Origin: Tetrapyrgos nigripes
Taxonomy: Eukaryota; Basidiomycota; Agaricomycetes; Agaricales; Campanellaceae
Length of the DNA: 64,000 nt
Assembly: GCA_013368315.1 (NCBI GenBank)
Contig: JAACJM010000052.1
Location: forward strand, 186,001 to 250,000
Direction of reading: 5' to 3'
Positions 36,861 to 48,099 of the stretch are shown here, in pieces. A program made the translations under genes and the position numbers. How positions within the stretch are numbered: the stretch's first letter is position 1; each line of letters starts with the position of its first letter. The notes beneath the pieces were generated by a model that did no database searches, was not told the DNA's origin, and saw nothing but the letters and a program-made list of their open reading frames with translations.

Positions 36861-37975
36861 GAAACAAGCAGACTTTGCATCGCAGCGCCTTTAACCCCAT
36901 CCAGCAAGGCGAATACCACTTCTATCCCTTTCAAACAGCCCATTGCAACAAGTAGACTTTCTATCACAACGCCTTTAACACCATCCAGGAAGGCAAACAT
37001 TACCACTTCTATCCCTTTCACTGTCAGACAGCCCAGTGATATCGCTGTTCCACGTTGCGTTTTCGACTAGACTCGGTTCCCGCCGGAGGTGCTGGGCGAG
37101 ATCTTCCTGCTTTGCACTGGCACCACTGACGAACAGACCCAATTCGATCGATCACGAGACGTAGGGCTCCACGTATATCTCAATTTCACTTCATTGCATC
37201 CTCACAACCTACCACTCTTCACTCTCATTTGTTCGACGTCTCATCGCTGGCAATCTCTGGCGCTGGTGACACGTCCTTGGCTCTTCCCGCTCTTCCAATC
37301 TCGTTGGAGTTCCTTTCCTAATTTGGTGACTCTCTATAACCATACCATCCCATCCCAATGCACTTGCAACCCTCTCTCCGTAACACAGTAAACTTGTTCC
37401 AGAATGCTCCGAGGCTACAAAACATTTTTATTCCCCCCTCCCAGAACCGCCAGGCATTTCGTTTTCCCTTTCAGAATGTCAGATGTTGCTACGTTCCTCT
37501 CTCAGCACTCAAAGGCTTTCGGGATGATCAATGGCTAGCGCGCATTGAACGACTCTGGATTTTTGCTGACTACGTCAATAGGGCAATGCTTCAAGCTGAC
37601 AGGAGATTCTACAGTAACATCCTGACCAGTCTTACCGTCACCGAAACCCAATTGTCGTGCGGCGTCATCATTTTGCTCTCTACCCTCGTCTTGCCCAACA
37701 TGGTGTCATTGGATCTCCGTGTGTGCAGCGACCCTTTACTAGGTGATGTCCTCATAGACTTCATCGATCGTTCCCATTGCTCGCTCGTTTTCCTCCGGTT
37801 CGAAGTCCCCTCTTTCCCTCCGGAGAAAATGCGACGCCTTTTTCTGCTCTGTGGCAGCTTGAAGGAGTTGAAGATGATGACTCGAAAGAGACCCTTGAGT
37901 CTCTCACTGTTGGACCTGTCTCTTGTCCCATATCTCTCACGATCAAGCCTGAGATGATAAACGGGCTTCAATGAA
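36785..37975 (+). pseudogene. F-box/LRR-type gene relic with frameshifts
   Basis: The F-box core is recognisable (FPPEVLGEIFLLC, then LFTLICSTSHRWQSLALVT). An in-frame stop at about 37068 precedes it unless a 47-nt intron (GTCAGA...GACTAG) is removed. The frame breaks again near 37380, before VNLFQNAPRLQNIF, and near 37870, before ETLESLTVGP. The intact members of this family act as substrate adaptors of SCF ubiquitin ligases. The N-terminal part contains an 84-bp tandem duplication. Two lesions make a working product unlikely. Confidence 0.7.
36864..37035 (+). repeat. 84-bp tandem duplication inside the F-box relic
   Basis: Unit 1 spans 36864-36947 and unit 2 starts at 36948. Both encode SRL.I..PLTPS.KAN..TSIPF and differ by scattered substitutions plus a three-base indel. 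Confidence 0.75.
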
Positions 37976-38470
37976 CATGGACTGGTGGCTAAACGGATCG
38001 AGACCCGATGTTGTAAGGTCTTGGACGGTGGTAGACGGTCTACCCTGGTCTTCTCCAGGACGTTGCCCCTATTGCCTTGTTGCTTGCTCCACTGAATCAG
38101 CAGTTGATTACACGGTTAGCTACTTCGCGCGTCTTTATAGATGTAAAAGTCTCAGTAGTTAGTCCGGTAGTGGTGTATCCTATCTATCTATCTATCCTTA
38201 TACTATTAAGTTGTTGGGTATTGGTATCGATGACATCCGGGGGCAAGTTCCCTATGCTACTATGTCCCGCCCATCAGAGGGTACTTTTTGTCTCTCTAAG
38301 AGACTGATTGTCACCAGGATTTCCAGAAATATTTTCCCGATTTTTTTGGGATAGTTGTACGTCCTGACTCCTACTGTGAAGGAGGCATTATTCCACCTCG
38401 CGAAACACTTCTCATCGCAGAGCTTGACGCCATAGCGAGTCCACCAGAAACAGATTTCGTATCGCGAAGT
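37935..38470 (+). repeat. F-box array unit junction, copy 2, with truncated next gene
   Basis: This is the counterpart of 36455-36860. After the spacer, the next unit starts (CCACCTCGCGAAACAC, then CTTGACGCCATAGC) but is lost after about 80 bp. A short CTAT tetranucleotide run lies at 38180-38196. Confidence 0.65.
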
Positions 38471-38683
38471 TTTGATTCTGTAGGTGCTGGATGGGAACAT
38501 TTTTCGTAGCATGCTGGGATCATCACCTGCCAATATTCCAATTTCCCTCTCATTTGTATCTAGTCCTCGTCCACTGCCTAATAACCAGTGTTGTTCTTTC
38601 TTCAGCTGACAAAGCGTTTGCAGCCTGACCTATGTACTGCAATAGATCGAAAAACGTTGACATTGTACATTTTTTTCTTGCTG

Positions 38684-38800
38684 CATTGAGAAGGACTCTG
38701 CTGATTCCGAGGGACCAGAAAAAGCGATCAGCGTTAGAATGAACTCCATTCATTCATTATATCAATGTACTTTCTGGTGCTAGGCCCTGACAGTATTCAC
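38684..38800 (+). pseudogene. 3' tail relic of a CHAT gene
   Basis: The sequence parallels the last 25 codons and 3' flank of the CHAT gene at 28190-28290 (GAGGGACCAGAAAAAGCG, CCATTCATTCATTAT, then ATCAATGTACTTTCT). The tryptophan codon of ALEWAPF is a stop here. No other part of the gene is left in this place. Confidence 0.75.
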
Positions 38801-39052
38801 CGTAGAGTAAGTTTGAAGATACATACTAGAACTTAAGGGTTCCACAAGAAGTTTATTATTGCAAGACTCGATCCCAAAGAAAAACCAAATCTGGGTCGAC
38901 ATCAGCGCGATTGTACGAATAAAACTTCAACCTAGATATCCAGCAAGCACAAAGAAAATTGTGTATGACACACACCAACACATCCCGATATGTAGAAATG
39001 CTTATATCACCAGCGCGATCTCCTTGACTGAATCGTATTCATGGGGAGTAGT

Positions 39053-40578
39053 TCAGTCGTAAAGCATAGTCTGACCAATGTCTGTACAGATGAAAGCTCC
39101 CTCTTCTATTCCTACCTCTTCACAAGCTTCCTTGAGTTTTTTGGGAGGTTCCATGATTGGTTCAGTGGTCAAAATAAATGCCCTGTGAATTCCTATCAGC
39201 ACACAATAGTACGTCAGTGACATGAGCGAGTCTTACCCCCAGTGCATTGCGATAGCACGCTTCGCTTTGATGTCCTTGAAGACCAGTGCGCTATCTTTTG
39301 GAGAACAATGGACGGTAGACATGAACCGGCGCGGAGCATATGCACTAGATGCTCGTTTAATCAGTACATAAACATGCATGAATAAATATGTCACTCACCC
39401 AATAGGCAACAATGCAAGGTCGATGGGACCAAATTTCTCTCCAATCTGTTTGAAAGCCTCACAAACGGGACCTTCGTCCTCATTCTGCTCGTCAAGGACG
39501 GCTCTGTAGCCCGTGTCGCCAGCAAAATAAACTGTTTTCGGAGATGTAGAACTCAAGTCTGGTAGGACTTCTCGTGCGACCCAGGATGCCCACAATGATT
39601 TCGGGTAACCCATTCGATCCATAGGAGTGCGTCCTTCACCGTGCTGGTTGGGGGTACAAGTAAGATCGAAGACGGCTGGCACAGTTTTGTCGGAGCCATC
39701 CTGTGACGGAATATCGACTTCGACGCGACGACTCTGCCACCAGTCTAAAACATGGCAATTGTCTTGAGGAACTCCTACAGACATGAGTTGTGCCAAATTT
39801 CCGAGAGGTGCGAAAAAGTGAGGCTTTCGCGGCAAAGCAGCTAGTTTGGTGAGTGTAGGTCGGTCCAAGCTACCACGACATGTAGATTAGTTTCATCGCA
39901 GTATAGAGATGACTGGTTACACACTGATCATAATGGTTATGCTAAAAAAAGTACTTATCAATGAGATAGTGTGACAAACCAAATGACATTTAGCACATAC
40001 CGAGATAACAACAGCATCGACCTCAGGCAGTTCTTCTAGGGCGCAGGCAGGCGCTGGAAACAGATTAGACCAAAAGCAACAACTGCGTATAAACCCAGCT
40101 TACGAGTAATTCTCGCAGTACCTGCCAATTTGATCGGGGCACAATGTGTGCTGAAAATGGGATCGAAGAGGATGCGAGCACCGCGTTTCGGAACCCTTCC
40201 CTCAGTATTTGCTCTCGCAGGAAGCTCCACGAAGAACGAGGCATGTCCAATCCAAGTAGCTTTCAATTTCTGGGCATCATCTCCTTCGTGGTTCCACGTT
40301 GGCTTTCGTGTTGGAAGGAGAGTGGACATGTTTTCTGGCGCTTTAGGCGTCAGCCTGTTATGCTTGAACAAAATCTGGTATTCAAAATTTCAGTTGGTCA
40401 GTCTGCTTCTTGTACGATACCAACAAGGACCCACATAGTACATATCACGCCAGTCGTGTTCACGCCAGGATGTCCAAGGATTTTTAAAGCGTGTTCCTTG
40501 TTCATTGGCCCAGTGAGCAGGGCTACCTTGAACGTTAACAGACTTGACAGCTTCTATGACTCGAATAGACGTAGACAT
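39053..40578 (-). CDS. NAPE-PLD-like metallo-beta-lactamase-fold phospholipase
   Basis: Seven exons (40578-40435, 40374-40104, 40053-40001, 39941-39925, 39869-39399, 39344-39237, 39182-39053) total 1194 nt, or 397 aa. Family signatures in order: RFKNPWTSW, ATWIGHASFFVEL, RILFDPIFS, the zinc motif HNHYDHLD, YFAGDTGYR, GAYAPR and RAIAMHWGAF. The first six residues of the zinc motif come from a 17-nt exon. Mammalian NAPE-PLD releases N-acylethanolamines from membrane phospholipids; fungal substrates are less certain. All metal-ligand motifs are intact. A truncated copy lies at 62063-62694. Dehydrogenase B lies upstream on the same strand. Confidence 0.9.
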
Positions 40579-40918
40579 GATGGTTCGAAAGGAAGGGAGT
40601 TTAGGTGTTGTACACCGTAACCGAGCATGACGGAATGTCAAGCATGTCAAGCTTGAAACGGGAAAGCGTATTGTCAATTGAATTCTTGATCGACGCGTCA
40701 CGCCGGCAATTTTTGTTTGTTCTGTCGGCGCTACATTGTAGCACTTATGCAGTCATTTACAGTTTATTGTAGACCTGTAACTAAGGTCCCTCTGATTTAT
40801 CGAGGTTTGATCGAAAGTGGAGCTTTGCTCAACAATCAACTAGAAGGGCCCAAGTTTATTGCAAGGATTACATTTCGCTAGTCAAGCAAGATCGTTGAGT
40901 ATAACCACCAGAACCATC
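40579..40918. other. intergenic
   Basis: 340 bp between dehydrogenase B and the NAPE-PLD-like gene, both on the minus strand. No element recognised. Confidence 0.4.
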
Positions 40919-42111
40919 CTAAGGCACTTCAGGTTCTATACCCCCCAACCACCTATACACAACTCTCGAATCTCTATCCCTACATCTCGGATCCTCCTGC
41001 GCGGCCTCATACGCCCCCAGCCCTGCCTCGGACAAAACTAACTTTGCGTCAACCTCTTCAGCAGATTTGATTGCCAAACTCATGTCCTTAATCATCAGTT
41101 TCACCTTGAAGCCACCTTCATACCCTTTACTCGCAGCCGCGTCCGGACAAACTCCTGGGACAGGATTATACTTGGTATTAGTATAATTACTTCCTGAGCT
41201 CTCTTTGATACATGCACTTAGGACGTGTGGATCCAATCCGAGCCGCATACCCAGGTTCATAGCTTCGGATGTAGCGAGAGCTATAAGAGCCGAGAGGTAG
41301 TTGTTGGAGAGTTTGGCGGCTAGGCCGAGAGAAGGGCCACCGACTGGGCAGATAGAGGAGCCCATCAGAGAGAAAAGAATGTGAAGAAGGGGGAAGGAGG
41401 GATTGGTCGAAGAACAGCCGACCATGAAGGTGAGAGTGGCATTCTGTGCGCCGAGTATACCACCAGAGACAGGGGCATCAAAGAAGAGAGCCGGTGCAGA
41501 TGGAGACGGGGAGGAGGATTGAACGGCGGAGCCGACGAGGAGAGAGGTAGAGGTGTCGATAGTAGAACTAGCGAGATTTCGGGGGAGTAAGTACATAGAC
41601 GAAAATGTAGTGGAAAAACATTACCAGTCAATAAAAAGCTTTCCAGCAGTATCAGCTGCTAGAACACCGATTTCTGGGGTCAAGTAAACGGCTTTGACGT
41701 GCGAGCCTATGGTCATTTTCATCAGCTCACAACTATTTTGAAGTGCAATTCGACTTACCTTCTGGAACAATAGAAATGAAACAATCCTGTCCAAAGTCGC
41801 CGGTCATCATGTAGTTCATCTTTGACAATCGACAGAGCTTAACTCACAACATCTTCAGCAACCTCTCTCGAACTCATCACAATCCTGATCTCTCCTACTC
41901 CCTTCTCATTTTCACTCTCCCAATCCCTAACAAACCTCTCACAAGCTTCCCTATCCAAGTCAAAGACCACCATTTTCCTATCGCTAGGCAATTTACGCCT
42001 CAGTTGCGTCGCCATAGGGTATCCCATCTGACCGAGGCCGACCCAGCCAAAACGGAGGGGAAGTTCGACCTCTTTGGAGAGAATTTGAGAAGTAGCCTGC
42101 GATTCTGACAT
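40919..42111 (-). CDS. 3-hydroxyisobutyrate dehydrogenase-like protein B
   Basis: Exons 42111-41848, 41786-41759, 41706-41625 and 41567-40919 total 1023 nt, or 340 aa. The NAD-binding loop is intact (GWVGLGQMGYPMA). FFDAPVSGG keeps the substrate-loop Ser, and GPSLGLAAKLSNNYLS keeps the catalytic Lys. The protein oxidises a beta-hydroxyacid with NAD(P), as in valine catabolism, but the exact substrate cannot be read. An upstream in-frame ATG at 42153 is possible; the ATG at 42111 fits the family start better. Exon lengths 2 and 3 (28 and 82 nt) are identical to those of copy A at 16271-17456. Confidence 0.9.
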
Positions 42112-42632
42112 CTTGCGGAGACTTGGAATATTAGAACAGTGCACAATAAACACAGCTTTAGATTTCGAGTGGGTGCTCCGGAAGGCTACAGTTTGAGAAT
42201 GCTTGAGAAAGAAAGTTTCTCAACGTCATTCCAGACTCCAGAGGTATATAAAGTGCAACTTGATCATGAGAGTGGCCCACAAGTCCTTCCGGATATGTTC
42301 GAGGTCATAAGACGCAGAAATGATTTCGAAGCTTGCGTTAAGAATAGACGTTGGTTTCTTCGTTTTTGACCAACACGTTCATATAATAATGAAGTGAGCG
42401 TGACAAGGTAAAAAGAGGCGAAGGAGGCTTTCGGCAATGAGCTCTTGAAACTTCTTTACCATCTCCCAAATCTCCTCCAACGAAAATCCGCTCATCGGAG
42501 GTCGCTTGATATATCAAGCGTACACCTTCGTTAACCCGAAAGCCTTCTAGGTATGGGAATCGAAAAATATTGAACGACAACGGCGCTTGGGTGTACACCT
42601 GAGTTGGGCGGTGACATAACATCAATCTTGAG
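42112..42632. other. divergent intergenic region
   Basis: This lies between dehydrogenase B (-) and the DUF6535 gene (+). A TATATAAA at 42245-42252 could serve either direction. The part from about 42400 on shows faint similarity to 45950-46360, next to the DUF6535 exon relic. Confidence 0.35.
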
Positions 42633-45600
42633 ATGGCTTTTCCTAATACTGTCATGTCTCTGATGCGGGGTCTTAAGAGAGGTACGACCTGCTGTTTCTC
42701 CAAGTTGAACCTACAGCCTTGACTGACCCTGTTCGACTTCAAGTATTACGCGTTTTGTTGATACCGAGCGCGTCAGAAGACATTGAGTCGCCAGCTCTCG
42801 AAAAGGATCGCCCTGAACAAACCGTGCCTTTGCTACCGCACGTTAGACCATCCACATCGAAAACCGATCCCGGGACAAAGCTGTGGAACGTCTACATTGG
42901 AGAAGCTCGGAGATATGACGAGGATTTACTCAAGGGATGGAAGGAGGATATGGACGGAATGCTACTATTCGTACGTGTTCTATTCTGCAGAGACCTTGAA
43001 CATCCTCTGACCCCTGACTAGTCTGCCCTTTATTCCGCCAGTCTTACTGCTTTCATCATTGAAAGCTATAAAACGCTCCAGGATGACCCTGCCCAAAATA
43101 CTGTCGCTCTGCTCTCCCAAATTTCCCAACAGCTTTCCGCAGTGTTGAACGGGACATCTGTACCGATGCAGTCCTCTTCTGACTTCACGCCTCCCGTGTC
43201 GGCTCTAGTCTGCAACACGTTCTGGTTTCTCAGCCTTGCACTGGCGTTGACGTGTTCGCTACTGGCCACATTTGTCCAACAATGGACTAGAGACTTCATC
43301 CATAAAACCAATTTGCGACCCTCGCCCGTCCGCCAGGCCAAGGTGCTTGCGTTCTTATACTTGGGACTTCGGGACTTTGGAATGCATTCCTTCGTCGATA
43401 CCATTCCTATCCTGCTCCATATTTCCCTTTTGCTGTTCTTCGGTGGTCTAGTACCATTCCTCCTCCCGGTGAACAGACCGTTGACGTATTTGATGGCATG
43501 TGTGCTGGCTGTCTTTGTCACGGTCTATTTTGCCCTCACTTGCATTCCATTGGTCTTTTTCGATGCACCATATCGTACTCCACTTTCCACTGCTTTGTGG
43601 CGTCTCAGAAACGCCGTCCCAGGTCTGTTGACTCCCGGCCAGCACTCTCGTCTTCCCGATCAGACCTTGACCGAGGCCATGCTCGAGAAGTCGTTGGAGA
43701 ATCCTCTCGAGCGTGACAACAAGGCTATGGTCTACACCATGAAGTCCTTGATTGACGATACGGAGCTCCTACCCTTCATCGAAGCAATCCCAGATGCTAT
43801 TACTCAGCCCCGTCCAGACTATGTATATGTAACAAATTCAGACCTTTTCATTTCTCTTCTGCAAACATCGGATCCGGCAGTTAACATCATGTCCCGCATT
43901 GAGCAGTTTCTAATGATGTCTGATGGTTGGACAGACCCTGCATTTCGCACCAGAGCATCTCTTGCTTGTCCTCGGGCTCTTTGGTCCCTGGCTTACATGC
44001 TGGTCCAGGGAGGGAATCTTCGCAACAGATATCCGATGCACGGCTTCCACGAGCCAGTGCGAGGCCTCAATCCTTATATATACGCGTCGGGAGAAGCATT
44101 GCAACTGGACAAAGATTACGTCGAGCCGTATCGGCGCTTGATACGAGGCATACTTGGCAGCAGTCATCTTCATGCTCTTGATCAGAAGACCATGTATTCA
44201 GCCTTCGCTCTCATGCGCCTTAACTGGGTCTGCAATATCCGCAGATCTGTCGACATTGTAGGGGAGCTCCTAATGGAGAAAGGAAAATCACCAACGATCG
44301 CAACACCAGAGCAGTTAAGGAAGCGATTTGCACGCGCGGCAGCTGTTTGGGCAGGAATCGACCAATCCGTACCGGTATTTATTCGGTATTCCAAAGCAGA
44401 CACTATCATGTCGGGTGATTATCCACTGCCTTCCAAACACTTGGGTCAGACTCTCGAAGATGGATCTACTTCAGTTGACCCGGGGAGACAACTGGCAGAT
44501 GTCGAGAATATTCTCTCTAGTCTCCAGAATGGCCCCATTTGGCACTCTATGCGACTGCATGTTCTCCTCGAATATCTTCACATGACTGAGGACCTTGTTG
44601 TTTCGGGTATCCTTCCTTATGAATTTGAGGCAACATGTGAAGCAATATACCCTGGCTCACAGCGGGCAATTGTTCAATGGGATGACTGGCTCACCTCAAC
44701 TCTTTCCAATGACTCTACTGCTCCATTACGTTGGCTTCGAAACCACTTAGATCATGAAGCAACCGCTCCTGGTGCCACTACGGATATTGCCTTCGTTCAA
44801 TACATGAAGCTGTTCATGTCTGTTCCAATTGGTTTATCTGATGACCCGCGCGCAGTGGAGGGTAGACGATTCATTCTGACGTATTTCTGCAGAAACATCG
44901 ATCGTCTTGACCCGTGGTCGCCGATTTCGTCTATGCTAGGGTTTAATTCTTGGGATACGTTGCGAGTTGGGGATTGTATCCTCAAGGGGCTACGTGACGG
45001 CTGTCACGAGTCCAGTCTGGTTTTGGAGGCAGCTTGTCTGGTGTTGACGCGTAACGAGCTTGCTTATACCAATTCTGAACTCCTCATGGACCTTTGGGAA
45101 GCCCTACGCGTCGCACACTCGTCCATTCAGGACAACGAAATCTATCCTGTGATAAGAGATCTGTTAGCCCAGACCTTATTTCGTCGAATTACGCTGGATC
45201 CTAGTGATTTCTCCCCCATGGCCCACAATGATACTTTTCAGGCGGCTCTGGACCAGGCGGTACTTGACCTTCTCCAAGAATATCTCCCTGAAATATTCCC
45301 CCTCTCGTCATCACCAGCGTTTTATCACAGTTCCCTCAATATCAGTATGATAGCGCGGCGAATTGATTTAGTCCTGAAGTACTCCCACCACGAACTTTTC
45401 CATCTCACTGGTATGCGATACTCCAGCTACCTACTTGAGGACATGATGGAACCAGTACTTGAAATCAGCCAATTACGTTTCGCCCAATGTGTTTCCGACC
45501 GTGTTAACATCTGGAAAAATAGGGATGGGGAACACAGACCGAGTTGGATTGAGGAGTTCAGTAATATCTTTTACCCCTTCATGATCAGAGTTCGGACTCC

Positions 45601-45847
45601 GCCAAGCGAACCATTGCAGTGGAAGTGGGATTGGATTACCAGTTCGCAATGTGCCAAGATTCTTTTGGATACGTTAGTAGGGGAAGAGTTTGGACAGGAA
45701 GACCCTCAGGATCCATTTGTCTCGACTGTAATGAAGGAGGGAAGACAGCGGGTACTCGACAGATGTCGTGTTGTGTTGTCTCTTGAAAACGATGAACATG
45801 AACGGACCATGGCGGGGAGTCAGGCAGATAAATCGGATGTTCCCTAG
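42633..45847 (+). CDS. DUF6535 multi-pass membrane protein
   Basis: Exons 42633-42681, 42744-42970 and 43022-45847 total 3102 nt, or 1033 aa. The first exon was chosen because it gives an ATG, a 62-nt intron and the right phase. The DUF6535 head is clear: LWNVYIGEARRYDEDLLKGWKEDMDGMLLF, then SALYSASLTAFIIESYKTL. Membrane segments follow at FWFLSLALALTCSLLATFV, IPILLHISLLLFFGGLV and YLMACVLAVFVTVYFALT. The remaining 800 residues are a helical, soluble-looking region without motifs I know. The family is expanded in mushrooms and has no assigned function. Relics of it lie at 46365-46465 and 63016-64000. Confidence 0.85.
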
Positions 45848-46364
45848 CAAAAATGTGCTAAGTACTATACATCTAAGTAGAGACTCTTCTATACTTGAAT
45901 ATAGCTTTATCACAGATGGATAATTGGTGGACAAAGAGTTGATCGGCAAGTTTACCTTCACTTCGCTTTCCCTGTCGTATACCCAATGGTGGCACTGCAA
46001 CCTTCTAGACTGTCTCCTGGAAGCATTCTCTATTCCTAGTACACCGTATAAAACACTGAGATTACCGAAAATCTTTGACACCGGCCGACCAGCACAATTT
46101 ACTTTACGCCAGGTTTGTGTTTGTTCGGCGATGAGAGTCTTGAGCGCTACTACCTGGCGTCGACGCATGAAGTTCTGCTGCTAGTATGATGGTCAAACGA
46201 TGGCTGAAGCAGGGTATGGACATCATGGTCTTTATTCCTTTACTTTGACTCGACTGATCCCTTTTGAAGTCTTCCTCAAACCCACGGCACTTCCAGAATA
46301 TCTCGATTTAGAGCTGCAGGGTCTCGGCACTCTTCTTCCATCTTCCGCAGAACATGCAACGCTC
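45848..46364. other. intergenic, possible eroded duplication
   Basis: Open frames on both strands at 45920-46184 have no motif. The segment shows faint similarity to the region just before the DUF6535 gene, so it may be the eroded 5' flank of the following relic. Confidence 0.3.
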
Positions 46365-46465
46365 AGCAAAGATGCCTCGACACAAGTTATGGACTGTCTA
46401 CATTGGAGAAGCTAGGGGATACGACGAGGATTTACTTAAGGGATGGAAGGAGGGTACATGGAGAC
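46365..46465 (+). pseudogene. relic of the DUF6535 signature exon
   Basis: In one frame it reads KLWTVYIGEARGYDEDLLKGWKE, nearly identical to the intact gene at 42880-42950. It then breaks off, and no membrane segments follow. Confidence 0.8.
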
Positions 46466-46728
46466 GACGAACCCGGACGAACCATGACAGACAATCCGGC
46501 AGATGGATAGACCTTGCTATGCAGTAGACACTCTGTACTTACTCAAGTATGCTGCCGGGAATACAGTTTTCTGAATATAGCAGCGACGTCCTGAAGGCAA
46601 CAAAAGACGGTAAATTCCAATATGTACATGGAATTGCATTTGTTCGATAGGTACGATGCATTCGTCGTCAGAAATTAAGTCATTAAAGGACATATCAATG
46701 TCAGGGTCTATGTAGCGTCCGAAGAAGT

Positions 46729-47516
46729 TTAGTAGTATTTCCTAAGGAAACGTTGGTTAGCAGGTTCAAGAGTACTACAGAGGAAATCAGGACACACCTC
46801 CTAACTCCACAACAATAGCATGCTCTAGCTGAGAGGAAGATTACAGCCAACCATGAAGCAATTACCGCTCCTAGCACCATCCAAACCGCATTCCCAGTGT
46901 TCACAGTAAATCCATTATTCGTCAAGTCTGGAATCCTATCCCTCGCAGTTATAGCAATAACCAAATCCACAGCAAACACAACTGATGCTAGTAAACTCGT
47001 AATGATAGTGAAAATGAGAGAGATGATGGTAGCGGCGTGTGAAGCGAGGAATAAGGAAAAGAAGAGAGATAGGAGCGAGGTTCCTGCTGCGACGAGGTGG
47101 AGGATGAGGACGACGAAGAGACCTTGTAGAGCGGTTCGAATGGTGGAAGGCGAGATCCCTATGAGAGAGATGAGCTGGTCGGGGATAACGTCGTTATAAC
47201 CGAGGCGTGGGCCAAAGCAGAGACGGTCGTTCGTGTCTAGGACGCTGCAAAGTGACGGTCGTCAGATATGTACAGCAGGAATGCGTTGGTATTACCTAGT
47301 AAGACATAAACCCCACACCCCGAAGCGGGCTCTAGTGAACAAGGACGTAGCCGGCTGACCTCGAGAGGTAGCGGTCAGTTCCATGATGTAGATGGGTTTT
47401 ATGATTGTGAGGGAGAGACCGACGAGGAGGAGGAGCAAAAAGGCCGCGAGAAGAAGAAATAAAGTTATGAAGGATATCGTTCTATAGGCCCTCAGCGGTT
47501 TATGCTGTTCTTTCAT
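46729..47516 (-). CDS. SUR7/PalI-family membrane protein (PalI/Rim9-like)
   Basis: Exons 47516-47296, 47244-46798 and a 13-nt last exon 46741-46729 total 681 nt, or 226 aa. Segment 1 is SFITLFLLLAAFLLLLLVG. An extracellular loop with the family motif RFGVWGLCLTS and DRLCFGPRLGY follows. Three further membrane segments come next: LFVVLVLHLVAAGTSLLSLF, ATIISLIFTIITSLLASVVFA and AVWMVLGAVIASWLAVIFL. The topology and the first-loop motif fit PalI/Rim9, the plasma-membrane helper of the ambient-pH sensor. Basidiomycete pH pathways lack some PalI partners, so the specific role is tentative. The tail after the last segment is very short (YCCGVRRKYY) compared with ascomycete PalI. Confidence 0.75.
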
Positions 47517-48099
47517 CGTTGCAGGATACAACCTGTTGAGGGTGGAAAATTGGACAACTCTGAGTAAATTAAAAATTAAATGATGATGTCATCACGCACC
47601 CAAAGCTGTAGAAGTTGAACGTTGAACACCAAGAACAGTACCAGAAACGCTAGCGGAAGCCCTGAAGCAGCAAGCTTGGACAGCTATTCCAAGGTTCAGT
47701 TCAAGCTGTCAATTTTCCCTGAGGGGGTGGTCCAGTTAGGAGTTGTATGTGATACGCGTTAGGAGTTGCTCAGAGGACGCAACTGCGGAAAAGCTTCGAC
47801 TCGAAGATGATCCCGGTACAACAAAAGAGTGGAGAAGGGAGCAGCCGTCAAATGTGGACGTCGAGAGTAAACCCTGAACGGGTCACGTGTATACGAGAAC
47901 ATCCAGGCAAGACACTTGAACCTTTCGACAAGCCATATTTGAGCGGAATGGAAGGTAGAGGATGATTTCAGACATGACGGAGTATTAAAAATCCCTAAAG
48001 ATGTACTAATCTGTTTATCAGAATGAGAACATACCAATCTTACCAAGCAACTTTCAAGTACTACCCACCATACTCGTCTCCGTTTTCTTCAGATCCAGA
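47517..48099. other. divergent intergenic region
   Basis: 583 bp between the PalI-like gene (-) and the NADH pyrophosphatase gene (+). No recognisable coding frame, repeat or RNA gene. Confidence 0.4.

Noticed and set aside
38180..38196. CTAT run as a CRISPR-like or regulatory array
   Set aside because: Only four tetranucleotide units; an ordinary microsatellite.
42245..42252. TATATAAA as the promoter of the DUF6535 gene
   Set aside because: It lies about 380 bp before the chosen start and could equally read toward dehydrogenase B; listed only as a note.
45674..46184. Open frames on both strands after the DUF6535 gene
   Set aside because: They overlap the DUF6535 3' end, show no domain and may be eroded flanking duplication.
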